64,000 nucleotides of DNA from Globisporangium splendens (lineage: Eukaryota > Oomycota > Peronosporomycetes > Pythiales > Pythiaceae): the NCBI GenBank assembly GCA_006386115.1, contig VFIW01000038.1:62001-126000 (forward strand), in the 5' to 3' direction. The first letter of the stretch is position 1. Each line of letters opens with the position of its first letter. Shown here piece by piece: positions 23,362 through 35,147 of this stretch. Both the position numbers and the translations under genes were made by a program. The notes below the pieces were generated by a model. That model was not told where the DNA came from. It saw only the letters and a list, made by a program, of their open reading frames with translations, and searched no databases.

Positions 23362-24846
23362 TGGGAAACAAAGCGGAATGCCAATCGGGACCAGAGCGGA
23401 GGCGCTGACGCCAATGCCTGCAGCTCAGAGCCCTCTTGCTGTCCTTGAGTAATCTTGATGAGACGGTTGTTTTCCACGATCAGTTGTCCTGAAATGGATT
23501 ACTCTAGAACCAATTCGGAGCTCTTCGAGTTGGAAGGCGTTTTAACCAGATAAGGTTCACTGGATCTACTTATCCATCAAAGAGGCAATTCTGAGCAAAT
23601 ATTAGGTTCGTGTGGAACACGAGTGCAATTTGCTGCAATGTGTGTTCCTTGATTTGTATTAATCAGGGCTACAGCACCCATCTTTTGCCAAAACTCAGCA
23701 TTTGACAAGCAAAAACAGATGGCTTGGCTCATCATCAACCTGAGTGATTACGTAATGTTGTGTTTGTGGTGAAGGAGAGGGGATACTTCAACGATGCCTT
23801 GAATGCGATCGTTGGCCGCCGCACAAACCTTCAGGTGTGTACAGATTACGTGGTTAACTGGATACTCATGGCACCTTTGCCGTCTCATCCATTACCAAAG
23901 TGGTTGGCAGAAGTGGAAGCATCGACCGGGTGGGTGTCACGCAAGGGAGAAAGCAGGGATCACGGCACCATGCAATTCTGATGACGACCAATGGATACTT
24001 GACGCGTGCACGCTACCGACGATTTACGATTCCAACCACGATTGCGGAGGCGTCATTCGGCTTGGTCTTCTGGAAGATCGGGTGTGGCTGATGACGTCTT
24101 TCGTCGCCTTTGAAATGGATTACTTTAGATTCTCAGCCGAAGCACCAGGAATCTTGGGGTAGGTTTTGCCAGGATTTGGTGTGGTTTGAGTAGTTGATGT
24201 ATAATAGGAGTACCTGGTGTCAAGATGTGGTTCTGAATTTGCTGCTGCAAAGTATTATTTAGCTTCATCGCACCCTACTTTGGCTAAACTGGAGAGTTTG
24301 ACCAGCTGTTTCTGCTTGTCAAACACTCGACTGATTTCGTAATCATGCTTGGAGATGAGACCGTCTTCGTGCCACTTCAACGTGTGGATCCCAATTTGCA
24401 CATGAGTGAAGATCGAAGCCACGATGCATATTCATTTTTCATGCTGCAAAAGTACTGGCATGCGGAATGCTGGCATCTATATATTGGCGCCAGCCATCGT
24501 TTCATATAGGAGAGCGCCAGGACTCCGGCAGTCGCCAACAGCATTGTCACAATCAATTGGCCGCCACACTCTGCTTCAATCGTAACAAGCACACAGAAAT
24601 CGCAGCATACGGAATGCTCTGGCGGCTTTTGCCGCCTCACTGTTTGCCGAAGTGCCTGCCAAAAAGCTCAAGAGGGCATTGAAAGCAATGGCTGTGTAGG
24701 CAGCATGCATGTGGAAATCCAAAGAGTGCAACGTCGTTGGCAAAAAAAAAGTGCAAGTTGGTGGAGCTCATGTTGTACTAGATGCGTGTACGTTATACGA
24801 CAATTACTGTTGCAAGACACACAGGTTCAATATCCTGCCGCTTGTG
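23362..24846. other. spacer between tandem GST genes, with GST fragment
   Basis: 1.5 kb with no intact gene. A fragment at about 24050-24083 repeats the GST sequence encoding FGLVFWKIGC (TTCGGCTTGGTCTTCTGGAA), followed by a matching GATGACGTC. It is a relic of a further GST copy. The phrase GAAATGGATTACT(C/T)TAGA occurs at about 23493 and 24111, another trace of local duplication. Nothing else is supported. Confidence 0.5.
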
Positions 24847-25944
24847 TTAGAGGCGGCTACGGTCGTGAGGCGCATCGTAGTCCACAAACGGACCCACTGG
24901 CAACGGTGCATCGGGTTTGTGGTTCACGCCGCCGATCTTGAGGTGGTCCCAGTTCACAGTCGCCTTGAGCGCAGGTGTCTGGTACAGATCGCGCAAGTAC
25001 TACAATGAAACACAAAAAAAACAAAAAGCAGACATCAGCCGAACGCAGTCGATAAGAACTCAAAGCCAGTTTCATGAGAGGCGCACACTCACGTTCACCA
25101 AGTTGGGGTACTGCGTCAGGTTGTGCTTGCTCGTTGGCAATTGGTAGACGTCGAGACGGATGAGCGTGTGGAACAGGCGCACGTCGGCCTCCGTGATGCC
25201 GCTACCGACCAGGTAGCGGCTCTTGGAGAGAATCGCCTCGACACGCGCAATCGCCGCAAACACAGCCTCGAGCTCCTTCTCGTACTCGTCGGTCGTCAGC
25301 TTGCCTATCGTACGGAAGAAACCTGCGCCAATCTCCTGCACTACGCCGTCGTTGATGGCTTCAACTTCGGTTACCAGATCTTCGGGCAGCAAGTCCACAT
25401 TCGAAGGCACAAGATCGCGGAAGCCCGTGTTCAGCGTGCGCAGGATGTCCGCCGACTCGTTCGACACGATCGTCTGCTTCTTCTTGTCCCAGAGCAATGG
25501 CACCGTGTAGCGACGTGGCTCCTTGCTCACCAACTCATAGAGATCGCGCACAAAGCGCACGTTGTTGATCGGGTCCGTCGTCGCACCCTCGGTCGAGTAT
25601 TCTTGGCCATTCACGCCCTTGATCGTTCGTTCTTTGGCTGGGTCGACAAACGTCCACCCAAGGTGGTCATCCGAGTCGTCGTTCGGCTTGGTCTTCTGGA
25701 AGATCGGGTGCGCCACCGAGAGGCCGATGACGTCCTGCAGTCCCTTGAGGTTGCGCGCCGCAAGTGCACGGCACGCAAACGGACACGAGTACGTGACGTA
25801 CAGGTGGTAGCGTCCGGCTTCGGCTGGGAACTCGGCGTCGGCTTCAGGTTGGATGTAGTGGCGGTACGGCGCAGCCATGGTGGAGTGATGTGATGCGTGG
25901 AACAGCAAGCAAATCGAAGAATGCAACCCACTGTGGAGGAGCAT
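24847..25944 (-). CDS. xi-class glutathione transferase / glutathionyl-hydroquinone reductase (copy 2)
   Basis: Tandem paralogue of the gene at 22240. Exon 1 is 25944-25093, intron 25092-25000 (93 nt, GTGAGT...TGTAG), and exon 2 is 24999-24847, ending NHKPDAPLPVGPF...DRSRL; 334 aa. The N-terminal thioredoxin-like half, with TYSCPFACRA, is identical to copy 1, whereas the C-terminal half is clearly different (EEYEKEL-type versus EETRAVEL-type helices; LVGSGITEADVRLFHTLIRLD). The first 22 residues are unrelated to copy 1, and the conserved start is probably MAAPYRHY. The two proteins therefore share one glutathione site but differ in the substrate-binding domain, so substrate range may differ (inference). 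Confidence 0.88.
25385..25884. repeat. 500-bp identical tract shared with 22778-23277 (copy B)
   Basis: Partner of the tract at 22778-23277; same orientation, no indels seen. It spans the 5' half of GST copy 2 from seven bases before its conserved ATG. Confidence 0.85.
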
Positions 25945-27108
25945 AAGGTCGCGTCTTGGGGTGTTGTAACGAGAGTGTGCTCAACGTTCTTCTCCTCCAT
26001 GTTGAACTTGCTTTGCACTATCATTAAGTCACCACCAATCAGAGCTTGATGTCCATGTGCGTCACCCATTATATCGTGAATCAGACCTCAAACAGCCCAC
26101 AGAATCCCGCTTCTGAGATCCAAGTGTTTACGTGCAACGCATGCGCAGAATGATCAACTCGACTGAAAATCCACCAGACTGTCCAAACTCGAAGAGGACG
26201 AAATGTGACTCGTTTCAGCACAATCGAGGCACGGACTGGGGAAGCTGGCACTTCCGAAAGATTCTTTGCCGATTCTGTTCGTAGACAGGAAATTGAACTA
26301 TACAAGAAAACATGCACACAGCAGACATGCACAACTCGTTCTTCTTGTGGCCTCTCGTCCATCCAACACCCTGGCGTCCTCATGTCCATTCCTTGGCATG
26401 CGACCATTCGCAATAGTCATAAGAGAGATCCTTGGAATGACAATGGCGCCAGAACCGTTTCCAGCCGAGTCGTTACGCATTCGCACTCTGCTCAACCTAC
26501 AACCTTTCAGTGGCATCGCTCATGATATGATGCTCCTTTGCTAAGCAGATTGCAACAATGAGGTTGCAGCGGATGCGAGCTTGATCCAATTGGCAGCGGA
26601 CGAGAGGGTAATCTTCTCCACACACTGTCTCGCATTTGCATTGAGCATTCATCTCGTTCTGGGGATCCCGAAGTGCTACATGCAGAGAAAAATATCAGTC
26701 TTGTAACTTGCCAACCTTCCAACAGTGTGCGGCAAGCGAACGAAATGACGAACAAAAGCACAACCTTTGCCTTTGACCTTCTGCAATACGAGTGGCAGCG
26801 AAACGAATGAGTCGGTTATCGAACAACCTCTTGTTTCCCAGCGCTTTGCTTGAAACGAACACCAAGTTGTCGAACAGCCTCCTGTTTCTCTCGGACCTTG
26901 CACACAGAATAACATCTTACCTGGTATCGGCTTCGCAAAGGCATCCTTTCCGCGTGGCTGCAGTGGGTGATAAATTCTGCACCAAGAGCGTCCGGTGGCT
27001 TCCTGTGAACAGCCAAACGCCACAGAAAAAGAGACGAAGTTACCTGCATTCACCTGGAGCTGGCATTAACGTACTGTTTGGATTACAAGTTTTCATTCCG
27101 CCTTGTCT
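25945..27108. other. intergenic, nothing supported
   Basis: 1.16 kb between the GST copy 2 start and the RINT1 stop. Several overlapping frames of 70-125 codons are present on both strands, with Cys/Trp/Arg-rich products typical of chance. It should hold the GST promoter. No repeats or RNA genes recognised. Confidence 0.35.
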
Positions 27109-30100
27109 CTAGTCTTGATTGAGAATTTGACTGCACACAGCAAACACTTGCTCCGGAGTCATCGTGTGAACACGGCAAACTTCTAGAACAGTGGACACTT
27201 GCTCCATATCGCTCGATCCATCCTGATTATCCAATGCATTCCGGAGTTCTCTCACCTTGGATACCTCTAAATTAAAGAGGTTGCGCAAATCCGAGATCTT
27301 CCGCAAATACTTCTTGGACTTGCTGTCAACAGACTCAAAGATCGAGATCAGCACGCTCATATCGAAGTCAAACTGATTCCTCGATACGCTGGTTAACGCT
27401 TGCGGAGCTGACTGGTGGTGGAACCCTTCGCTGGAACAAGCAATTGCCGCGAAGAACAGCTCATCTACAGACGAGGCCACATCCTTCAATAGTTGGCTTT
27501 GAGAACCAGCGACGAGCACCTTTTTCGTTGTGTGGAGCACGCATTTTAACAACGTAAAACTCGTTCTGATTTCTGGCGACACGTCTTTTTGCAGTACTGT
27601 AGCTGGATCGCGGATAGTCAAAAAGCTAAACATTCAAAACCAGCACGCGTAAGTAACAATAATAAAACAACGAAGCCCGCCCCATTTCGCTTACCTTTGC
27701 AGGTAGAGTTTGATATCGTGGTGGAATGCGGACAGCACTGTGTCCGAGGCACTCTTCAGCAGACGTCGGTGGAGGCTTTTGAAGTCGGCTATTTGTCGCT
27801 CGAAGATAGAGCGCGAGAAAATCAATGTCTCATCGTCTTCCATCTCTTCCAAAGCGGGATCAACGAGCTGATTTTCGCGGGACTTGGTCTCTTCAACTCC
27901 AACTTCTTCGGAGCGTCCAAGCAGATTTTTCACGGTTTTTGATCCAACAGAGTACGCCGCAGAAAATGCAGCGGCGGGTCCTATCAAAGACCCAGGACCA
28001 GCAATTGCGTGATGAACTGCTGCCGCTTCTTCGCGAGCGAGCACAGCACTTGACGCTGCATGGGCGGCATTTTTGAGGACTGACTTTGAATACTCAAGGT
28101 GGATCTTCAATACTTGGCTTCGCGACTTTTCAGATTGGACAACTTTCTTCGTAAGCTCAATGAACACACTGGCTTGTTCCCATGCCGACAGAACTTTGAC
28201 AATGTGTTGAGCAGCATTGACCACCACAAAGTGCTCGGACATCGTAGAATGAATGTCAATAGCTCTGACTCGTCTCTCGCATTCCCGCAAAAAGTCCTTT
28301 AACAGCAGCTGATGAACTTGAGTCAGGTACAAATAACGGTGTTCTTCGCTCGCCATGAACGCAAACCTCCGACACATGAAGTCCAGTAATGAGGTGAAGT
28401 GAAGCACACTTCGTGGAATGCTCGTCTCGGATTCATCAGATTCCCACGTAGCATCTCCGTCGATCTCCCATGCTTTCTCATTGTTCTCGGAAATGACGTT
28501 CGCCAACACGTCCTTGGCGTAGGCAACATCAACGCTTGTCCACGCAATAAAGATATTCATCTCCTCAGCGAAAACATCCACGCATCGGGGGAACACCTTG
28601 CGATTCGTATTCGCCCACGAAGAATACCCAAACTCATCATCGATGGCTTGCTCAAATAGAAGAACTTCATCCAGCGTGTGACAGAACAATGCCTTTTGCT
28701 GCAAATAATAATAATAAAAAAAGCAGGACGCATGTCAGATACTCGGAGCAAAGCGCACACTAAACCACAACTCACACTTACAGCTACCAAGCTTGGGATT
28801 TCTGTGCGCAATTTCCGTTGGGTCGCTCTGATCAACGCGCGAAGCAGCAGCACTTGAGCGTCACAGCAATCCAGTAAGTGCTTCTGCTTTTCCAGTTCAG
28901 GAGAGATCGCTTGTCCTAAAAAAGGCGCATACTCTCTCACTTGTGACAGGATATGGCCAAAGACCCACTCAGGTTTTGCCACTCGATTCGTTTGGCTTTC
29001 AGGGCGCTCGAAATGGTACCGGAAACGCATCAAGATCGCATCCAGAAGACAGTCCATAGACCATAAATCCACATTGCTCCCATCACCTTCAAATCCTTGT
29101 CGGAGATCGATTTTTTGCTGACTGAGTTGCAACGTGAGCAAATATGAAAACACTCGAGCAATCTCGTTCATCTCTTCCTCCTACATTGTCAGCAAGAGAG
29201 GCTTATATGAGAAATCAAAATGTGCCATCGCCAAAAAGTTAGCACGGTGCTACCTTGCTCTGCAAATCTTCTGCCGTCAGCTCCGCTGGCCACGCGATTC
29301 TTTCTAACGCCGACTGCAATTTCTCCACTGCATAGATCTTCAGATCACTCGTCAACACCGCAATCCGACGCTCCGCTTCTTGCTACCAAGCAAAAAGAGC
29401 ACAGAAAAAACAAAAACAAAACAAATTAGAGAAATGAATGCGCGCACGTGTACAGAAAGCAAGCACATCAACCGAGACGAAAGGTACCTTGATGTATGCG
29501 TATTCTTGAGGCAGCGTGTTCACGTACGCTGTAAACGCTGTGAACGCGCCGAGCGCGTCGCTCGTCGCTCTCATCGCCTGTGCCTTCGCTTCTTGGCTTC
29601 GCTTCTCCACTTCCAGAGCCACCTCAAAGTACGCCGCGCGCGTTTCCAGACTCTGCAACTTCTGCATCGACGGCGCGACGAGCTTCGCGACTTCACGGAA
29701 GTGCAACTCCGAGTCCTGCAACTCGCCTATGAGACCGTTCACATCGAAGCGAACCGTCTGGATTTTCTCATCCGCAGAGTTCGAACCACCTCCACTCGCC
29801 GCGCATTCTTGATCTTCCCTCCTTTCCGTCGCCACACGCAGCGACTCCAGCTGCTGCTGGACTTGCGCATCCATCATGATCAGGTGAGCGCGTGTGTCCT
29901 CCACCTTCTGTCTTGTATCTGCGTGAAGAGCGCGCAGCGCGCTGGAGACGTGCTCCCACTCGTACGCGGATTCTTCGTCGCCGCGGCGCTCTTGGGACTC
30001 GTCTGCGACCGCCCGGAGGTCGATGTCCACTCTCCGCACGACCGTCGGGAGACCAGAGAGCACCTGGTCGCTCAGCGTCTGCAGCAATGCGCTACTGCTT

Positions 30101-30159
30101 CTGCCTCCCCGCTCGCCTTCGTCTTCATGGGGAACATGTGCCGCCGCCACCTGCGCCAT
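27109..30159 (-). CDS. RINT1: RINT1/TIP20 family vesicle-tethering protein
   Basis: Subunit of the NRZ/Dsl1 complex that tethers Golgi-derived COPI vesicles at the ER. Five exons: 30159-29488, 29382-29254, 29180-28782, 28698-27695 and 27625-27109. All introns are GT-AG with phases that fit, giving 906 aa (animal RINT1 is about 790). The N-terminal 220 residues form a long helical/coiled region. The family core is in exon 3 (LLDAILMRFRYHFERPESQTN, KPEWVFGHILSQV) and exon 4 (ALFCHTLDEVLLFEQAI, FGYSSWANTN, VFAEEMNIFIAWTSVD). Exon 5 is the helical C terminus. The start MAQVAAAH is chosen over an in-frame ATG at 30282 because the intervening segment is unlike the rest. There is an Ala/Gly-rich insertion around AAVHHAIAGPGSLIGPAAAF. 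The gene is intact; the call is firm. Confidence 0.88.
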
Positions 30160-31066
30160 CTTGAACCTCTGCGTAGAGTGCGGAATTGACTTGGAAGTCC
30201 ACGTGGATATGCGGTACCCGGAAATGTCACGATGTGCGACCATGTACTGTGAACGACAAAATAGTGAGTTTGTATCTTGCAAAAGAGGGTCCTCAATTTG
30301 TTTATTGGACTAATTGTGAAATAATGGGAATCTGCATTGACTTTGATGGTGTGAGGATATTCAGTAATAGTTGTGGACACTTCAAAATTGTCAATTTTCT
30401 GACATGCAAGGTTGACAAAAAGATGGTGGTGACGAGAAGAGCCTCTCAATCCATTCGTCCATTCCTGTATCTGGTTCGAAACACACTCGGAGTAACGTCA
30501 GAGAGCTCACAAGTCGTCGTCGCGGTCGGTGATCACTGAGCACACGCCATTGGAGACCAGTGGCGTCCAATGGCGTGCGCTGACCGCTTCACAACGGTCC
30601 TCACATGACCGTCAAATAAGCTGAATTGACCCACGAAGACGAAGAGGTTGCTAGAACAGCTACGAGCTTCATGCACACATCAGCCACTCGATAGCTTGCA
30701 AGGTAAAATATCGGGTTTGTGTAGATGGGATCATTGCCAAATGCACACCCTCCATAGTTTAGCGAATACTGACCATTGCACCGTACTCTCTCTATTCCAA
30801 TGAACCAGAATGACAGGAGAGTGATGTCAGAGCAAAGTATGCGCGCTGTTATGGCAGCAATGACGGCTCCTCGTCACACAGATGTCGCGCTGAGTGAGTC
30901 AGCGAGACAGTCACCCTCTGGAGGACAAATGGAAGGGGGATGGGCCTGCCAAGCACATATCGCCACTTTAATCGGTTACGGTTCTTATACGGTTCAAACC
31001 AGTAAACTGGTCATTCGACTGACCTTTTGGAACCATCTTTCTTGGTGTCAAACGTGGCGTGATGAC
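30160..31066. promoter_or_regulatory. divergent intergenic region, RINT1 and bZIP promoters
   Basis: 900 bp between two divergent genes. An inverted duplicated phrase CCAATGGCG(C/T) / ACGCCATTGGAGACCAGTGG lies around 30543-30575. The bZIP frame is open upstream to an ATG at about 30800, but that leader is unlike the paralogue and I treat it as 5' UTR. Confidence 0.35.
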
Positions 31067-32305
31067 ATGGAGCTCCACGGCCTCCCCAGGTCGTCCTCGG
31101 CGCGCTTGGGGCCCTCGCATCACGACGACGACTCGCTGCCAAGTGCGAGTGTGCTGCTGCCGGTAGCAGGTCCGTTCGCTGTGCGCAGACCAAAGCTCAT
31201 CCTGCCGCGCATCGTGCCCTACTTTGTGGACGCGGCGCCGGCAAGCAGCTCCAGTCCAGGCAGCAGTCATGCTGCCTTGTCCGCCGCAGCACCATCAGGG
31301 ACCCCGCCGATTGCGACGCTGATGGCCGCAATCGCTGTGTCCGGACACCTCGACGCGCAGAATCTGACGTCGTCGAGTGCATCTCCAGTTGAGACAGTAG
31401 AGCCGGGAACTGCGTCTGCACCGCCCTCAGTTGTGTCTGTCAACGCCAAGAAGAAGAAGAAGAAGCGCATTCGCGTCAAGACCGACCGACGTCGCGAACA
31501 GTGTCGCGCGAATCAGGAGCGCTACCGCAAGAAGCAGCGGCGCGAGGGCGTCGAGCTGGAAGAGCATGTGACCAATCTACGCGAGCAAGTTCGCGTACTT
31601 GAACAACAGCGCATTGACCTTCAGCAAGGTGTTGACTTCAGTGCGATCCCGTATGATATCGTCCTCGAGTTCTTTCGACAATTTCGTCACGGGCTGTGTG
31701 AACCGAACAGAGGTGAGACCAGTGAGACTACATCCATGCCCAAACCTCAGGCTTCATCAGTTGCTCCCGAGCACGGCCAAGTACGAGTACCTCAGACACT
31801 CTCTACAATCAGCCGAAAGCTTCAGCTCGAGTTTCTCCATACGACTGTTCGCCCCGATCTCGAATTTGGTGCTTTCCGAGGTATCAACGCGCTTGTTGAG
31901 CAATGGCGACGCTACTCGACGTTCCACCAAGATCTGACTCTTGAACTAACGGACACGATTAGTTTCGAGAGTGTCTCGTTATCCAACACCCAAACACATA
32001 CGGTTCGCGCGCTCGGGAAGCTTGCACTCACGATTACGCGAGTCACCATTCAGCACGTGTTCCCGCACTTGGAGCCTGTGCAAGCTCGCCTTGTGAAGAA
32101 ACTGATCGGGAAACGCATCAGGTACAACGGCATGTTTGAGTTTGAGTTTGATGCAAGCCACCAAGTGCAGCGACTCGACGTGTCGCTGGATATCGTGACG
32201 TCATTGCTGGAGTTGTTGCACAACGTCCAGGACGTGGCGACGGTGTTACAACACGCGCGGATTGTGCATAACTTCTACCTTTGCGACTCGGAGCCGATTC
32301 AGTGA
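31067..32305 (+). CDS. oomycete bZIP transcription factor, Cys-type basic region (copy 1)
   Basis: DNA-binding regulator. Start ATG 31067 is chosen because both paralogues then begin Met-Glu followed by a Ser/Pro/Leu-rich tract; 412 aa. Residues 125-160 contain KKKKKKRIRVKTDRRREQ then CRANQERYRKKQR. The position that is Asn in ordinary bZIP proteins is Cys (C-x7-R spacing kept), a substitution described for oomycete bZIPs. A leucine-zipper heptad follows (LEEHVTNLREQVRVLEQQ). The C-terminal half (LGKLALTITRVTIQHVFPHL, YNGMFEFEFDASHQVQRLDV) has an alternating strand pattern, conserved with copy 2, that I read as NTF2/SnoaL-like; this is inference. Single exon. Family members have been linked to oxidative stress; the role here is unknown. 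Confidence 0.85.
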   Translation: MELHGLPRSSSARLGPSHHDDDSLPSASVLLPVAGPFAVRRPKLILPRIVPYFVDAAPASSSSPGSSHAALSAAAPSGTPPIATLMAAIAVSGHLDAQNLTSSSASPVETVEPGTASAPPSVVSVNAKKKKKKRIRVKTDRRREQCRANQERYRKKQRREGVELEEHVTNLREQVRVLEQQRIDLQQGVDFSAIPYDIVLEFFRQFRHGLCEPNRGETSETTSMPKPQASSVAPEHGQVRVPQTLSTISRKLQLEFLHTTVRPDLEFGAFRGINALVEQWRRYSTFHQDLTLELTDTISFESVSLSNTQTHTVRALGKLALTITRVTIQHVFPHLEPVQARLVKKLIGKRIRYNGMFEFEFDASHQVQRLDVSLDIVTSLLELLHNVQDVATVLQHARIVHNFYLCDSEPIQ

Positions 32306-33776
32306 TCACACTCTTACTGTCGACAGCATGTCTTCCCAGAACGAGCAGTTGAGTGTGATAACTGCATTGTAGCACTGGCTGAAGGCGCTTCACTGATGAG
32401 CGAGTTTATTGCGAAGCCAAGAGATCGAGCATGTCGGGAGTATCCAGTAGTTTCTGCCAGGCTCTTTTCTCATTTTGGGCAACACCAGCAATCAAATGTG
32501 ATCATTTTTCACCGGATCAACGAAAGTTACACCGTTAAAAACCGCATCGATTTTGATGTCACGGCTTTCCGCGAGATTCAACCATTTTGGATTGCTGGAG
32601 GCACACTGAACCCAACTTTTCGGCGATTATCAGTTGATGCATCTCTTTCAGCTTGAGTTACTGGAATCATTTCGGCTTTCAGTCTAGTTGACTCAACTCT
32701 CGCCACAGTGGCAATAACACCACAAGCTGTGTGCGGGAAGTATTTTCTTGGTGCATATAGTCGTCGTCAGATCCAGCCAAAGAATATTGGAATCCAGATT
32801 TCGTGCGCTCGATAACCGTAGTATCTCAAGTTCTCCTTCGATCGTCGACGCGCTTGAATCCGGCCGAGTTGAAGTCCATTTCGTGTTGTGATTTTGCGCC
32901 GTTGAGGTCTTGAAATCCACGCGGAGTACTTCCCGAAAGTGCCCAAACGGATCCAATCTCACCGCATTGACTGCAGGATGATGAAGAAAAATCGACACTT
33001 ATAATACGGCACTTGCTGGTTCAAAGCCAATCCAAATTCAATGCTGATGGCTGCAGTCACTGGACTCGGGCCGATAAAAAAACCTGGTGTGGCAGACTCC
33101 AGCTATATCGTTTTGATATTGCAGTGTCGTCAACACATACTAGCCCATTTTGTGTCAGGATACCTTGGAATCTGGATGATACATGCAAAAACCTCTAGTA
33201 CAGCTCTCGTCCTCAATGCTTCGCAATAAACTTGGTAATCTATCTCGAGTGGCAGAAGAGCTCTGGTTGCTAGGAAGACAAATGGAGAATTGAGAAAGCT
33301 TCAAAAGGTGCTCAAATGAATGTTCTGTGCTGAAGCTTTTGGCTGCAAGGTTGTCGACTCACAGCTACGTCAACTGCTGATTGGCTGAGTTGTATGCCCA
33401 ATCTCAATTCACGAGATTTTCCGCAGCACCACGTCACAAGCTTTGCGCAGTCTTGCTGGCAAATCACAACTTGCAGGCACTTCTCGCAATAGTGTCTGCA
33501 AAGCATTTGTGAAGCAGCGATGGCATGTAATAGTGGTTCTTGCATACATTCTCAAATGAGCAATGGAACTGTACGGGCTTTGCAGTTTGGAGGAAACTGA
33601 AAATTGATTGCCGTGGCGCACACTGTGGTGGAAAATGCGACAGCTTCAATGCACAAGATATACAACTAGACGGACTACACGAGCTCTCCAAATGCACTGC
33701 TTCTTCGTGGTTTGTTTTTTTCGTATTCGTGCGCTTCGTTCCCATCGTTCTATCCTTGTGGAGTGATCATGACGCC
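32306..33776. other. intergenic, no supported gene
   Basis: 1.47 kb. A minus frame at 32693-32998 (VRLDPFGHFREVLRVDFKT) and a plus frame at 32396-32656 look partly protein-like, but neither shows a family motif or usable splice sites. Frames at 33464-34190 overlap the DUF1772 gene as shadows. Confidence 0.3.
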
Positions 33777-34280
33777 CTACTTCTTGGCATACGTCATGGC
33801 CACAATCATGCCCGTGAAGGCGAGGAGACTGACTCCCGTACGCGCGCTATGGAGCCGACCCCATCGCTTGAGCATCTCCTTCATCCATTTTGGCCCTTGC
33901 GCGACGCAGAGCTTCGTATCGACCAGCTGGTAGTTGACGCCGAGCATGTTGACGATCGTGTACGGCACGATCACGAGCATACCGCAGCCGCTGGCCAACC
34001 ACAAGAGTGGTTCAACTTCGCCGGCGCTCGCATGGTCGCGCTGCAGGTAGTACGTGGTGAGCGCGCTGACGCCACTGCCGATGGCCAGCGTCTTCTGCAT
34101 CCTCGCCACATCAAAGTACATGTTACGGAAGAACGTCGACTGGAACTCGGTGCTGGCGTCGGTCTTCAGCAGCGCCGGGTTCTGCACTAATGTGAGGTAC
34201 GTCGCCGAACCGGCGAAGATGCCCGCGCAGCCTGTCGCCGCGATCTGCAAAAGGGTCTCGACGTCCACGTTGCTGCTCAT
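33777..34280 (-). CDS. DUF1772 (anthrone oxygenase-like) membrane protein
   Basis: Small integral membrane protein, 167 aa from MSSNVDVETLL; an in-frame ATG at 34331 would add a 17-residue Pro/Gln leader. Four hydrophobic segments are visible: residues about 9-30 (LLQIAATGCAGIFAGSATYL), 65-83, 92-112 and 147-163. The AGxFAGSA-TYLTLVQNPALL signature at the first helix and the pattern of four helices fit DUF1772, whose studied members are fungal anthrone oxygenases. The biochemical role in oomycetes is unknown. It lies between the two bZIP paralogues, on the opposite strand, with no functional link visible. Confidence 0.75.
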   Translation of the reverse strand: MSSNVDVETLLQIAATGCAGIFAGSATYLTLVQNPALLKTDASTEFQSTFFRNMYFDVARMQKTLAIGSGVSALTTYYLQRDHASAGEVEPLLWLASGCGMLVIVPYTIVNMLGVNYQLVDTKLCVAQGPKWMKEMLKRWGRLHSARTGVSLLAFTGMIVAMTYAKK

Positions 34281-35147
34281 ACTTGGTGACGGAGGAAGGG
34301 GTTGAGCTGGAGCTTGCTGGGTGCGTGGCAAATTGGCTAATGGGGCTGCTGCAAACTGCCGCGACTCGTAGGTTTAAACATGGGAGCGTTCGTCAGTTGC
34401 CACAAACACACGCCGTTTGGTTGCCACAAGGCACATCAGTGCGCTCGTAATCAGACTTAGATTATTGGCACCAGATGTGAGAATAAACGAGCCAAATTCG
34501 TCCAACTGGTTTTTAGTCGTTTCGACAACGCTCAACCATCGAGTTTTCAAATCATTTTCCTTTTTCGGGACCGAGTCCCAAAAAGTCCCCAACCGTGGTG
34601 CGGCAGTTGGAACGCCTTGACGGTGTCTGCGGCTTTTGACTCCAGGTACCTCTCCTACCACAATCTGGCCAGGTCATTTAAATGCGCTCTATAAGCGTGT
34701 CGAGCTTGAATCTGGTTGATTTGTACGGGATGCGTCTGCCTTCCTCATCTCGTAAATGGCATTTTTGCCAGAAACAAATGTGGTGAGCACTGCCACACCA
34801 CTCACCCCCTGTGACCTTTCGTTATCAATTCAAAGAAGACACAGGGTGCATTCAGCTCCATCTCCATCGTACCGTGATTCCCCGAATAATACCTGATTGC
34901 TCAAACAATCACAGGTCCCATCACTTCCCCTCGAATACAAGAATCTCCCACCGTTTTCATTCGACCAAGAGGTCACTGTGTTCGAGGGAAAAAGCCCACT
35001 GGCTGACTGACAACCATCTGCGTGTCACCACGCGATCGGTGTGATGCGATTTGCCCACACGCTCGCTCCCCCAATCGCCCACGACCCCACTTGCTCTCTG
35101 CATGCGCCGCCACACGCGTGCGACAAGTGGCCACTCGCGCGCGTGCG
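34281..35147. promoter_or_regulatory. divergent intergenic region, DUF1772 and bZIP copy 2
   Basis: About 870 bp. A minus-strand frame at 34374-34661 encodes a 95-residue peptide (LKTRWLSVVETTKNQLDEFG) without family assignment; it may be a remnant. The CATTTAAATG palindrome at about 34675 is notable but unassigned. Confidence 0.3.
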
